From Dactylorhiza incarnata (Eukaryota > Streptophyta > Magnoliopsida > Asparagales > Orchidaceae), in contig JAWHQI010000013.1 in the NCBI GenBank assembly GCA_033032865.1, positions 3,162,001 through 3,226,000 on the forward strand: 64,000 nt of DNA, in the 5' to 3' direction. Positions 33,201 to 44,695 of this stretch are shown here, one piece after another. Both the position numbers and the translations under genes were made by a program. The notes beneath the pieces were generated by a model. That model worked only from the letters and a program-made list of their open reading frames with translations. It searched no databases and was not told the DNA's origin. Numbering within the stretch: the first letter of the stretch is position 1; each line of letters begins with the position of its first letter.

Positions 33201-35486
33201 CGAAAGGTGAATTTGGCGGTAATTCGTCTAAAGGAGGTTTATTCGCCAGATCTGAATCGTCTATCATTAAAGATAACAATTCCGAATGAGAAGAACACTC
33301 GTCCATAAACGCGGATTCCAAATTGAAACATGAATCATCATTCGATAGTGAGTTCCGCATGGAGGGGTTGATATGTAAAGTAATTTCGTCGTCTCCAACT
33401 CGAAGGAGGAGGCGACCGTTACTGACATCGATTAACGCATGGGAGGTTGCGAGGAAGGGGCGACCGAGGATGATGGGTACCTCGACATCCTCCTCTATGT
33501 CCAGGATGACAAAGTCTACCGGGAAGATAAACTTGTCGACCTTGACCAGAACATCCTCCGCTACCCCTATTGGGTACTTTACCGAGCGATCCGCGACTTG
33601 GATGCTCATTTTTGTTGGACTTGGGACGCCTAAATCGAGTGTTTTGAAAAGAGAAAAAGGCATCAAATTGATGCTGGCGCCTAAGTCCGCAAGAGCGTAC
33701 TTTATTAACATATTGCCAAAGAGACACGGGATGGAGAACCGTCCCGGGTCGTTTAGTTTTGGCGGCAATTTGTTAAGGAGAACAGCCAAACATTCCGCGT
33801 TAAGGGAAACACGCGAAACATCCTCGAGTCGCTTTTTATTAGAAAGCAACTCCTTAAGATATTTCGCATATTTCGGCATTTGGGAGAGTGCCTCGCAGAA
33901 GGGGACATTTATTTGAATTTGTTTTAAAATACGCAAAAATTTTTGATAATTTTCGTCCTCCTTCTCTTTATTAATTTTAGACGGGTAAGGAATTCGAGGA
34001 CTCGAAACATTCGGCGCAACCGGAGAATCCAGAGCAATTAGAATCGAAGAAGAGGGTGGAGGGGTCGGAGGCGAAATGCATACCTTAGGCTCAACCCGCA
34101 ATGGGGAGACGACCTCCTTGCCGCTTCGAAGGGTTATAGCGTTGGCATTTTCCCTGGGGTTCGGCTCCGTATTCCCTGGTAGATCTCCGTATGGCCGCTC
34201 GGAGACGATCTTTGCAAGTTGTCCAACCTGGTTTTCCAAGTTTTTAATCGATCCGGTAAGATTCCGGATATTTGAATCGTTGGACGCGATGTATTTAGAC
34301 AAAACATCTTCGAGCGGCGAAGGTTTTGGAGGAGGAGGCTGGAATCCCTGCGGAAATCCTTGCGGAAATCCTTGGGGATTCATGTTTGGGGGCCTCTGAG
34401 CATTGTTAGGATTGCTCCAGGAGAAATTAGGGTGGGTCCTCCAACCTGATTATAATTATTACCATACGGGTTGTTATTAGGGTTGAAGGGGGGACTAACC
34501 GGATTACCGAGGTAATCCACCGATTCTTCGATTACGTTATTATTATTATTATTCCATGCCGGAGTGGAGGAGGAAACAGTCATCTCCGCCACCTGCTTAC
34601 TTAGCCGCTCAACCTGTGAGGCTAAGAAAGTAGTGGCGTCCACTTCAAAAAGACCAGCCGGTTTATTAGGACGCGACCTTGGCACGTTCCATTGGTACGC
34701 GTTCATGGCCATTTCGTCGATCAGAGCTTGAGCGGTCTCTGGGGTTTTGTTGTTTAACGTTCCCCCAAAGGCCGCATCAATCATCTGTCGCGTAGAAAAA
34801 TTTAAACCATTATAAAACGTCTGGACCTGTAGCCAAGTTGGTAGCGCATGATGAGGACACCTACGCAAATATTCTTTAAAACGCTCCCAAGTCTCATAAA
34901 GAGACTCGGAATCGAATTGCACAAAGGATGTGATATCCGTGCGTAGTTTTGCGGTTTTTGACGGAGGAAAATACTTAGTTAAGAAAAATTCCGTCAATTG
35001 GGCCCACGTGGTTATGGACCCTCTCGGAAGAGAAGTCAACCACGATTTGGCTTTTAACCGTAGCGAAAATGGAAATAAGCGTAAACGAATGGCGTCATCA
35101 GTGACGCCATTAATTTTAAAGGTGTCGCATATTTCTAAAAAGTTTGAAAGGTGCTGATTTGGGTCCTCATCTGACAAACCGTCGAACTGAATCGACTGTT
35201 GTACCATTTGAATTATGCTGGATTTTATTTTGAAATTATTATTATTAATTGTTGGGCGAGTAATACTTGATCCTGTATCGTCCAAATTCGGCCGGGCATA
35301 ATATGCCATGGTCCGGGCCGGGGCCGCATTTGGAATTGGATCGCCCATATTTGCAGTATCTCCGATTGACTCTTCGGGGGTTTCGAGTAAGTTTTGATCA
35401 CGAGATCGGATACGCTCACGAAGAGTGTGCTCGATTTCGGGGTCAAAAGGAATAGTCGAATCGTCGGACGAGCTTCCTCGGGTCAT
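30233..35486 (-). pseudogene. element C gag-pol polyprotein (Athila lineage)
   Basis: Gag starts at ATG 35486 (MTRGSSSDDS) with the gag core (HLSNFLEICDTFKINGV, YFPPSKTAKLRTDI). The segment where Athila gag normally has a zinc knuckle is Asn-rich and has none. A one-base loss near 34446 shifts frame. Protease follows (ALADLGASINLMPFSLF), then TAA 33130-33132. RT has FGLCNAPATFQRCM and FMDDFSVF, split by a one-base loss near 32427. RNase H has MCDAS and TDHSAL with TAA 31844-31846 between. Integrase has the zinc region ([19 protein letters not shown]), core D-D-E ([22 protein letters not shown]), TAA 30527-30529, and a GPFEVKEVWPYGTV tail ending at 30233. Family assignment is secure; three stops and two frameshifts make it unable to code a full product. 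Confidence 0.92.
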
Positions 35487-35668
35487 ATACTAAAAACATT
35501 TTTTTTTTGGGAATTTTTTTGTTTTCTTATTATTATTAATTTTTTAAATATAAGTTTTATATATATTTTTTTATATTACTTTTTTGTATTTTTTTGTTTT
35601 TTAGTAAAAATATATAGATAAGGAATAAAATTAATAGCAGTTCCTACTTTCAAATAACAACACAAAGT

Positions 35669-35686
35669 TCCCCGGCAACGGCGCCA
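35669..35686 (-). other. primer binding site of C (tRNA-Asp type)
   Basis: On - TGGCGCCGTTGCCGGGGA lies 6 nt from the 5' LTR edge. Confidence 0.88.
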
Positions 35687-35692
35687 AAAACT

Positions 35693-38014
35693 TGATGATT
35701 TAGGTTGGACTTGTTCTTTTGTTTTATAAATAAGAGTTTAGAATTGACGGATGTTTTCGAAGAGTCTCGCAAGTAATCCTACTTTGAGAAATTAATCGTT
35801 ATCCTATTGAAGGATAGAAGTAACGGTCTTTTTCTTCTTTCGGAATATTGACAATTATGCATCGGCTACAACGCCGAATTCTATTGAATTGAAAAGTAGA
35901 AAAGGAGAGTTTTACACTAAATGAGTTTGGAAAGCTGTGTTTGAATTCTTAGTCCAAATTAATCATTTGATAAAGGCAAGTATACCTTATCACAAGTAAT
36001 ACAGGATATATTTTTTTGAAAATATCGGGATCGTATATTTCCGCGGGTCGTGTTGATTATGCTACTTCGAGGAACAAACTATTATTTTATCGGAATAATA
36101 TTTTTAGTTGGTTTAACTAGAGTTCTAAGTGATAAAATGCGAAAGATGATAATAAGCGATTAACTAGAGTTCTAAGCGATGAGAAAGATAGCGCGCGACG
36201 TCGAATTACCTTGAGACGAAAATAGATTTTTTCGTAGAATTAAAAGTGATGACTTTTCAAAATATTAAAATGACTTGGCCGTGGAGGTTCCATAATTATG
36301 AACGCTCCTCTCTCGAGGGTACGCCCACCTGAGATTATGAATTTTCGACCGAACTCTCGTTCTACAATCGAATCTTCTTGATACTCGCTTTATGTTGTGA
36401 ACCCCGCTATTGGATTTTTATTTCCAATTCGGGAGAATTACTTCGTCCTCTCTCGAGGGTAGAGCGCAGTTCTCTTTACCCATGAGCGATCAATCCGTAC
36501 GCACGAGCCTCTCGGCTAACTAGGTACGAAAACGGAAATGAAAACCACACATCGATTATGTGGCTCCACTCAACGTGATTCTCGGGTAAACCTTAAGCGT
36601 TAATTATTTTAGAAAGAGATGTTTTAATTTTATAGAAAAACTATTTTTGTGTCCCAATGCTCTTCGACGTCGTGTGCTAAAGGAAATTAGCCACTCATCG
36701 GAATGGAGACGGCATTATCGGTTGAAAAATACATGTTTAATAATTAAAGAGGATATAAGCAGATAAAAAGGAAATAAAAAGACTTATATAAAAACAGTAA
36801 TAGTATCCGTCCCAACCACCTTAAACAAGCGCTAAAAAGTTCTTAGCCTCTTATTCAAGAAGGGGGTGGTATAGAAATGAAAAGACTTATAAAGGTGCAG
36901 AAATAATATCCGTCCCAACCGACTTAAATAAATGCTAAAGTTAATTAGCATCTTATTCAAGATGGGGGTGGTATATAGCAGTTATATGAAGACTGAAATA
37001 AAACTAAGTTACAAAAAAGAAAAATATAATCTCATACACGCACACACTCTAAAAAAAACTGAAAAGAAAGCGTTTAAAATGAAAGCGATAAAATAAAGCG
37101 AAAAAGAAAACGATAAAACTATTTTATGAAAGCTTGTAAATCTAAGGTATGAAAACAGTAAAGCTAGATTATGAAAGCAATAAACCTAACTATAAAAGCA
37201 ATAAAACTAAATTATAAAAGCAATAAAGCTAAACTCATACACGCACACACACTAACATTAATAAAAAGAAGATGATCCAAATGAGAAAAACATCATTTTA
37301 TTTCTGAAATCAGCATTACAACTAGATTAGGAAGACGAAAAAAACTACAAACGAACTTAAACTGAATTGCATAAGAGAAGCTCACAATCACTCAAAAGAA
37401 CTCACAATACCACAAGAACTACTCAAAATTTGGATGAAAAATACTTCAGCCGAGCCCCTCTATTTATAGGGAAAATTTGAGTTTTACACGCCCTAGGTCA
37501 CGGGCGTGACTTGAATGTCACGGTCGTGACTTAGGGCGTGACATTTGCTCGGCTGTATTCGCCGCCTTCTGGAAGGTCTGGCTGTCAAACATGGCTGCAC
37601 ACGGGCGTGACTTGGTATGTCATGGGCGTGACTTTGTGAGTCACAGGCGTGACTATGGGTGGCTGATGTCGGCAGCATGGGCGCGGCTTCGAGACGTGAC
37701 GCGCTGGCGGCTCACGGGCGTGACTCTGCTGGACACGGGCGTGACTTGAGCGATTTGTCGGGATTTGATCTGAATTGAGCTGTCCCGTTGATATTTGATC
37801 TTTAAAATTACACGCCCTTGGTCACGGGCGTGACCGAGAGCGTGACCTGGGAAAATTTTGCAAAAAAAATGCAAAAAAAATAAAATAAAACTAAGTTAGA
37901 AACCAGAAATAATAAAGAAGCAATTTATTCATTAATTTACATAGAAAATTCACAATATTAATTAAAACTATACTAATAATTATACTAAAAATACATATAT
38001 TTTATTACTTATCA
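35693..38014 (-). repeat. 5' LTR of element C
   Basis: 2322 bp, with TATA (tatttatag on +) at 37461-37469 and the palindrome array upstream of it at 37486-37848. Confidence 0.93.
37461..37848 (-). promoter_or_regulatory. TATA box and upstream palindrome array of the C 5' LTR
   Basis: On - CTATAAATAG is preceded within about 20-390 nt by GTCACG/CGTGAC palindromes and half-sites. The placement fits the U3 promoter that would drive the genomic RNA. Confidence 0.6.
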
Positions 38015-38117
38015 GATGACCCATCGGTGGGTGTATGCAATGAATGTTCTCACCAGGTGGTTAACCGGGCCAACCAGACTATCCCAGCAACCCGGCTAAC
38101 ATCCCTCTGATACCAAA
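38015..38117 (-). mobile_element. remnant E leader with tRNA-iMet primer site
   Basis: On - TGGTATCAGAGGG (38105-38115 core) follows the LTR end after 2 nt. This is the initiator-tRNA primer site used by chromoviruses of Tekay type and by copia elements. The LTR end GAGTTGTGACA also fits Tekay. Confidence 0.6.
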
Positions 38118-39081
38118 TGTCACAACTCGCATTTTCTCATGAATTTAATAAATATTATCAGAGCAAGGGGAAAATACGCGTTATGATGTCACGTCCTACA
38201 GGGGACAGCTACAGACACTCAGGCAGCCACTACTCACAAAAATTTATAAAAGAATAAATTTTTTTGAGTTAAATAGAGGATTTACAATTTTTAGCTTAAG
38301 ACCATGTCCCTCGGTCCAGTGGATCAACTAGTCCACGAGTTGAAATCTATACATACGCAGTGGAAAAATAGTTTTATTTTATCCTAAATGAGCTTGAAGA
38401 TCAAACATCCCAGCAATGATATGCACATCTCTAGATTTAGTATAAGTAAAGAAGGATTTTTTCTACGATCTTCAAAGTATGTGTCATTTATATAAAATCA
38501 TGATATGCAAGAATGTCATTTGCTATACATAAAACAACTCATGCAACCTAACATAAAACTTCACAGAGAGCATTTAAGAGAAATAACCAGCAAGTAACAG
38601 CGGAAAAGCTAGCAAGTAATCTAACACTGGAAAACTATAACTGAAGCAAAGGAACAACTACCTCACAACAGAGAGGAGGCAACGGACAACTGCAACTCAC
38701 CGCAGCTCTACCGCTTGCCACAGCTACTGACCTGAACCTGGGGCACTCAAAATAAAAGAATGCCTCAGCCCTAAAGGTAGCAACTAACAGCAAGTATAAG
38801 AATGAAAGCCATTACGCAACATGAATAAATACTAGCCAAGAGTAAGCATAGAATTAGCATCATCAGCTTGAATAAGTACACAAGTTCATAGAAAAACAAG
38901 CCCATAAATGGGGGCATCAAGTAAGGAAAGTTGTTGTATAAGGGACTTCGCAGCCCAAAAGTATAAAAATGGTGCCGTGGTGTTGGCCTCATTGTCCTAC
39001 CAACCACGACTAAAAGAACTGTGATGGAGAACCACATTATTCCCAATACCCATCCTTCCAGTTCAAAACAACTCCATAAAT

Positions 39082-39373
39082 ATCCATTGTTGTGGGGGAC
39101 TGATATATCCACCCACACTCCAGTCTAAAAAGAAGCCACTGTTGTGGGGGCCTGAAATACCAGCCACACTCCAGTATATAAGGCCACTGTGGTGGGGGCC
39201 TGATAAATCCACCAACACTCCAGTATAAAAGAAACCACTGTGGTAGGGGCATGATAAATCCACCCACACTCAAGTATAAAAGAAGCCACTATGGTGGGGG
39301 ACAGAAATACCACCCACACTCCAGTATATAAGGCCACTGTGGAGGGGGGCTGGTAAATCCACCCGCACTCCAG
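39082..39373. repeat. six-unit minisatellite, 47-57 bp per unit
   Basis: Units contain CCACTGTGGTGGGGG, then either CTGAAATACC or CTGATAAATCC, then ACCCACACTCCAGTATA(T/A)AAG. The two variants partly alternate. Each unit ends in a TATATAAG or TATAAAAG sequence on +. Open frames over it (39037-39337 on -) are by-products. Confidence 0.75.
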
Positions 39374-39909
39374 TATATAAGAAATTATTCCAATTTATAC
39401 TTATCAGCAACATACTTGGTTTGGCATTCAAGGAGGATCATACATGAATCATGAAGGAATAAAATTCCAAAAGAAAGAAACCCATGCTTTCACTTATCTT
39501 AACCATTCAAACAATAATCACATGATCAACCATATATCATGCACAAGACAAGGGAAAATTACCTTAGATTAAATGACGAAACAATCCTAGTAGCTCCCAT
39601 AGAAAAGGTTGGGAGGCTCAAAATGCAAACTGAAGACTAAGGAAAACTAGATCAAGGTGATCTAGTCGAATATCATGGTGATCCCGATGAATAAAACATA
39701 ACTTCATTAAAAGTCTCAATAAATGAGCACAAAACAATCGATGTCATACTTTAAGATAGTCGGGGATGCCTTGGCCAAAAAGGCTTAAATTATTGATGAA
39801 ACAATTTGGGATATGCGATGAAATCGACAAAAAGTCCTATCAAAAGTCGACGGGAAGACTTTACAGAAGTCGACAGGGAGCTTCAAAGAAAAATCGGCTG
39901 GAAGAGGGC

Positions 39910-40065
39910 CTGATCGACGAGACGGGAGCCCGATCGATGGGACGGGAGCCCAGTCAATGGGAGGTCCCATCGATTCTTACTTAGAAGATCAACAGACTTA
40001 GCCTCCCTGCGCTCTTCCATCGATCGACGAGACTGGAGGTCGATCGACGGGACGGGATGCCGATT
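39910..40065. repeat. GATCGACGAGACGGGAG-type repeats
   Basis: Five to six copies of a GATCGA(C/T)GGGACGGGAG-like unit with small changes lie inside the E LTR-like sequence, rich in CpG and TCGA. Confidence 0.55.
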
Positions 40066-40454
40066 TTAACTTAGGATTTTACAAAATTTCTTCTAACCAC
40101 CAAAACATTCTACCATAGTTCAAACTCAACTTCAAACACATGAAAAAGCTTCAGAAGAAATAAATAATCACTCTTAAGAAGAGTAATCTTTTCTAAACCA
40201 AGGGAATGGAGATTTTTGCATGAACAACAAGCAATTAGCGTAATTAAAGTTTAAGGTAGTAAGAAGGATTATTTGTACAGGTGAAAGAAAAGGAGAAATA
40301 GACAAGTAAGCTCAAGAATTTTGACATATAGTTTGCATACCAAGCAGGTATCTTAACAGTCAGGGGAAAGAACATCAAATGGAGTAATTTTAGATAAGGA
40401 GGATTACAACCTCTTAACATAAGAATTTAAGCACAAAATGAGAAAATTATTAGC

Positions 40455-42131
40455 TGAAAGTGCACAGTGTGCCTCTGGGAGTCCTCTAGAGGGGGGGGGG
40501 GGGGTGAATAGAGATTTAAAATTATTTCTATCCTAATAGTGCAGATAATAAAACTTATTAAAGAATTATGCTCACAAACAAAACACAGGTAGAATAAATA
40601 TTGCTGAAAGTAAATGCTGAGTAAGTAAATGGGACACTAAAAAGCACAGCACAAACACAAAGGATTTTATAGAGGTTCCCAAAAATGTGGGTACTCCTCT
40701 CTTCTACCACCTGGTAGGAATGCACCACCTGTGCCTGAGTTTTTATATAAGGAGACTCTTAGAACCTAAGATCTTTTGATAAGGAGATCTTGAACCACAG
40801 ATCTTTTGATAAGGAGATCTTGAACCACAGATCTTTTGGTAAGGATATCTTGAACCACTGAATCCTTTGGGAAGAGGGATTCTAAAAACTCTTTTACAAT
40901 TGAAGAGAAGGTGGAGGAGAGAAGGAAGAAGTTGTGAGAAGATTTCTGCTATCATAATTCTGATGAAGCCTCCTGCTTCAGTTTTTTCTTTTCTGGATCT
41001 GCAAGTGATGAACCCCTGTTTTGATAGATATGATTTGCAGGGGTTATGAGCTTAAGATCCTATCTGCTTTCTTCTATTGAAATCTGGCTGCTGTATAATA
41101 TTGATGAGAAGCAGCACTCTGTTTATCTGATCTGAGAGAGAGCAGTTCTTGATTCACTATCTTTTAGGGTTTCCAGGAGGAAGAAGAAGAAGAAGAAGGA
41201 AGCCCTAATCGACAAAGCAGAAGATTGTGATGAATGTTATATTTTCTTCTTCTTAATCTTCTTATTTATTGTCCATCCTTTAATTTGAATTCCTTTCCTC
41301 TCTTAGATTATGCTGAAAAGGTATTGGCCTGGACAATTTATCTTCCTTTCCTCATTTGTGCACGACCTGTCTGCCAACTGTCTTGATCATTTCCAAGAAA
41401 GCTTTTGTTGTCTTCTTTCTTGCTCCTTTCTATTCTAGGCTATAAATGAGCCGTTGTAGAACGGTATTCAGTACTGTGGGCCTTGAGAGAGAGTTCCAAA
41501 ATGATAGCTGAAAAGGTTTCCTTTTCAGACTCTATTCGACGTTGCATCGATTTCTCTTTCTCTCTAATCGACGCTCCTTTTAGTTCTTGTAAGAGCAGCT
41601 TCGAATTCCTTCAAGCTCTGGTTGAACTCTTACGCCGACGTTACGTCGATTACTTATCGACGTAACTATCGAGTTGAAGGTCTGGCTTTAAACTTCATCA
41701 TCTGCATCGAATTGTAGTCGACGTTGCGTTGACTTATGATGGCTTCGACAGATTCTTCCTTCTACATTGAGTTGAAGTCAAAGCTGCGTCAACTTCAAAA
41801 GATACTTCGACATGCTCATTTTAGCTACGTCGATATACTTTTGATGTAGCGTCAACTAGTTCTACTTCGACTGAGAGGTTGGTTGCTTGGACTTCTAGTA
41901 TAAGTGACGTTTACAACAAGTCTAAGTTCGTCGACTTCTATTCAATGCAATTATTAACTCATCCCAAAATATGCTTATCTTGGCTTGGTCTTGACATTCT
42001 GAGTTGAGTGCGACATCCTAAGACATCTAATGACCAAATTACCCTCACTATACAATGGGTAATAAAACCTAAGAAATAAAATCATTTATAGTCAATTTGT
42101 TAAGATAAATCAAAAGGGGTTTTTCCCAACA
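40455..42131 (-). repeat. 3' LTR of element F
   Basis: 1677 bp. Near the edge is a run of 14 G (40491-40504) where the other LTR has 5. The hairpin array lies at 40738-40882 and TCGACG dyads at about 41515-41950. Confidence 0.9.
40738..40882 (-). repeat. five tandem hairpins in the F 3' LTR
   Basis: Units begin at 40738, 40769, 40799, 40829 and 40860, each with a 6-bp stem and a 10-11-nt loop. Stems are GAGTTT/AGACTC (one mismatch), AGATCT/AGATCT (twice), AGATCT/ATATCT (one mismatch) and GAATCC/GGATTC. Confidence 0.75.
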
Positions 42132-42150
42132 ATCTCCCCATATTTATCTT
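42132..42150 (-). other. polypurine tract of F
   Basis: On - AAGATAAATATGGGGAGAT lies directly before the 3' LTR start TGTTGGG. Confidence 0.75.
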
Positions 42151-42400
42151 AACAAATTTTACAGTTGAAAAGTGATTTTATATAATAATAAAGGAATATC
42201 ACAAAATGTACAACATGAAGTAAGTAAAGAGAAAACCAAGAGCAGGCAAATGAAAACTTGTGACTTCATGATAGAGTTTTTGACTTTGCCCTTTGCAAAT
42301 CTAGCATCAACATTCAGCCTTTGTTTCTTTGTTCTTTTATCAATTGTTTGTAATACTACCCTGAGAGATAACTTCCTGTTTCATCATATTAAGTATTCTT

Positions 42401-42649
42401 TCAGATCTTTGGGGGGATACTTGCTTCTCTCTTTCTGAATATCATAGATAACCCTGTTTGTAATTTTAGAGGAGACTCCTCTTCATCATCTTCAAGTTCA
42501 GTGAAAAGATATGGAGTTTGATTATCATCTTCCTCCCGCTGAATATATGCACACTGTTCAGCATATTCAATATCAGTCTCCCCCTGAATATGTGCGCCAT
42601 ATCTAGCATTCTTAATATCCATCTCCCCCTGTTTATCAACCTGATCCAC
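42401..42649 (-). pseudogene. acidic remnant in F interior
   Basis: An 82-residue open frame holds a 15-residue tandem repeat (QGEMDIKNARYGAHI, QGETDIEYAEQCAYI, QREE) then an acidic stretch. The position between gag and the polypurine tract fits a leftover of the pol linker or a third ORF, but no domain is recognised. Confidence 0.35.
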
Positions 42650-43079
42650 CTGATCCTCCTTCTATTTCTCCCCCTTCTTAACCTCATCAGCATGGGAGGT
42701 TAAGAATGACCTAGTCACAGAGAAGGAGGACCTTCTTGATTGTAAGGATTGTACAGAGACAGTGACCATCTGTACTGCTTTGCATAGCAGTATTTTCCCA
42801 ACAATATTGCCTGGAATCTGCACTTTTCAGAGAGATTACTGCTCGTCGGCTGAATTGGTTTTTCATTTGAAGAATTCATCATTTTCAGCATCTATTTTAT
42901 TTCTCTTTCAGAGATCTCTGCTTCTGCTTCTTTAGAAAGAGAGTCAATGACACATCCTGCACATGTAACTTATTTACCTAAATTAAGGTTTATTATATCC
43001 ACATTGACCTTCCTTTAGTTAGATTGTCCTATGTTATTCATCCTGCACATGTAACTCAAACATTAGTAGGGTACCCAGG
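42650..43079. other. F interior without recognisable gene
   Basis: Degenerate sequence between the gag stop and the acidic remnant. No pol motif was found in any frame. Confidence 0.45.
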
Positions 43080-44594
43080 TTACCTTGGGCCCTTTGCTTT
43101 TACCATTATAGGGTTCAATGAAAGATAGAAGGGTCTTTCATGATATCCTTTTGGATGACCAGGAAGTGCTGGATTATTATGACAGCAATGTTTGGCTATG
43201 TGCCCAATTTTAGAACAGAAAAGTCATTTAGGAATATAAGTGGAGAGAGGTCTAGATGTTTGGATATTTCTTGCAGAAAACATGCGTCGAGAAGAAATCG
43301 ACGCATCTTTAGAATTGCGTCGAGTGTAATTCAACGTGTCTGCATAGTTACGTCGAAAATAATTCAATGTAGAATATTGGTTGCGTCGAATAGAATTTGA
43401 CGCACCCTCATACTTACTTCGAGATGATGTCGAAGCATATGCCAAACTTTGTCGAGTTTCATTCGACGCGTCTTTAAAACTGTGTCGAGTTCTTGTCGAC
43501 GCATATTTCTTTTTATTAAGATTTTTATAACTTTTGTTTGTCTTTTCTAAGGGGTGTTTACCTAGAATCCCTGTTTGATTAGTAATGTTTACCCTATTTA
43601 ATGTAGTGAGTTTATTAGGGTTATTATTTTGTTCTTCACATGATTCTAAGTTGTTATTAGGTTTATTTATACTGGGCCTAATGAATGCTACAGGATTTTC
43701 CCACTCAAGTTTGCTAGGGATTAGTGTGCTGGTGGATGGTAGTGATTCTATATCAATATGGTTAAATATCTTGGAGAGATTTTGTGAGATGTCCTTTAGC
43801 TTTTGACTCCTCCCATTGAGTGAGTCCTCCAAGGCATTTGCCTTGGTTAGATCTTCTTTTAGCTTTGAGTTTTCATTTGTTATTTTAGTTAGTTCTGATT
43901 CCATATTATGAATTTGATTTCTTAAATCATAGTTTACTGAATATAAATTATCTTTCTTAACATATTGTAATTCTTCCCCAACTATCTTTATTTCTTTTTG
44001 AATTTTAATATAGTCATTACAGAATTCTTTAAAACAAGTTTTGAAATCGTCTGAGGAAAAATCAAAATCTTCAGAAAATGATATCGGATCTTCTTCAGAG
44101 GAATCTTCTGAAGCCATTAGGTAGGCTTCTTCAGTCTTTGTTTCCTCCTCACTTTCTGAGGAACTACTGGAGCTAGATTCAGTGTAACTCCATGTTTCAG
44201 CAACAAATCCTCTCTCCTTCTTCTTATCTTCCTTTTCATCTGAGCTTCCCTCAACTGAACTTGAGAGAGAATCCTAGATTTCCTTAGCTGACTGGCATTC
44301 AACCACTGTCTGAAATATGTCAGCTGACATAGTTGATGCTAGAATGTTCATAGCCTAAGAATCACAGGCCTTTACTTTCTTCTCAGCTTCAGTCCATTCA
44401 GATCTGGGAATAGGTTCTTGTGACATAGTCCCATTTGCATCTTTCCTGAATGGTGCTGGAGGACCTGTCAGGATGACATTGAAAATTTCCTCATCAATGG
44501 AGTTCATATATAGTTTTATTCCGGCCTTTCAGAGTGTAAAATTATTCAAGTTACACACTGGAGATCTTGTTGAGAAATAATCCTTAGAACTCAT
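43080..44594 (-). pseudogene. element F gag (copia type) with tandem 11-residue repeats and knuckle
   Basis: The frame from ATG 44594 runs to TAA 43080-43082 through stops at 44529-44531 (TGA), 44355-44357 (TAG), 44274-44276 (TAG) and 43224-43226 (TGA). The N-terminal gag core has LTGPPAPF, EWTEAEKKVKACDS, AMNILAS and ECQSAKEI followed by the lost Trp, as in copia/UBN2-type gag. A Ser/Glu-rich part, a predicted coiled coil (about residues 195-275) and an Asn-rich linker follow. Then come seven copies of an 11-residue repeat (such as DASNETRQSLA) and the knuckle, whose first Cys codon is now TGA, leaving LFCSKIGHIAKHC. The protein would form particles and bind RNA; this copy is inactive. Confidence 0.85.
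43275..43505 (-). repeat. seven 33-bp coding repeats, several with an internal dyad
   Basis: The repeats encode YASTRTRHSFK, DASNETRQSLA, YASTSSRSKYE, GASNSIRRNQY, STLNYFRRNYA, DTLNYTRRNSK and DASISSRRMFS. At DNA level ATGCGTCGA and TCGACGCAT form a 9-nt-arm dyad with a 7-nt spacer in the last copy, and decayed versions appear in others. The motif matches the TCGACG dyads of the same family's LTR. Confidence 0.8.
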
Positions 44595-44682
44595 TTTCTT
44601 TATAAAATATTTTTTTGTAGTAAAGAAATAAGAGAAGGAGGTCTTCTTTATCAAGGTATTAACCTTTTAATGATCAATCTCC

Positions 44683-44693
44683 CTCTGATACCA
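44683..44693 (-). other. primer binding site of F (tRNA-iMet type)
   Basis: On - TGGTATCAGAG follows the 5' LTR end after 2 nt. Confidence 0.85.
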
Positions 44694-44695
44694 AT

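Larger units (their letters stand above)
26476..38014 (-). mobile_element. element C: full-length Athila-lineage retrotransposon
   Basis: LTRs at 26476-28795 and 35693-38014 begin TGATGATTTAGG and end ACTTATCA on +, with GATGA at 26471-26475 and 38015-38019 as target duplication. The tRNA-Asp primer site beside the right LTR sets - orientation. Gag and pol fill 30233-35486. It inserted into the leader of remnant E, only about 90 nt from that element's primer site. No env-like ORF is seen between the pol end and the 3' LTR. Confidence 0.95.
38118..40454 (-). repeat. 5' LTR of remnant E, part left of element F
   Basis: The edge is TGTCACAACTCG on +. No LTR start is found before element F at 40455, and sequence resembling the same LTR resumes at 46365. 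No gene is visible; the two repeat clusters inside are listed separately. Confidence 0.45.

Noticed and set aside
33323..34399. ORFs on + across the C protease and gag, and the matching ones at 53644-54636
   Set aside because: They run antisense to a clear gag-protease frame. The two copies share them only because the sense sequences are homologous.
39037..39337. Trp/Pro-rich ORFs such as SVGGFIRPPPQW
   Set aside because: They are translations of the 47-57-bp minisatellite; no start, splice or homology evidence.
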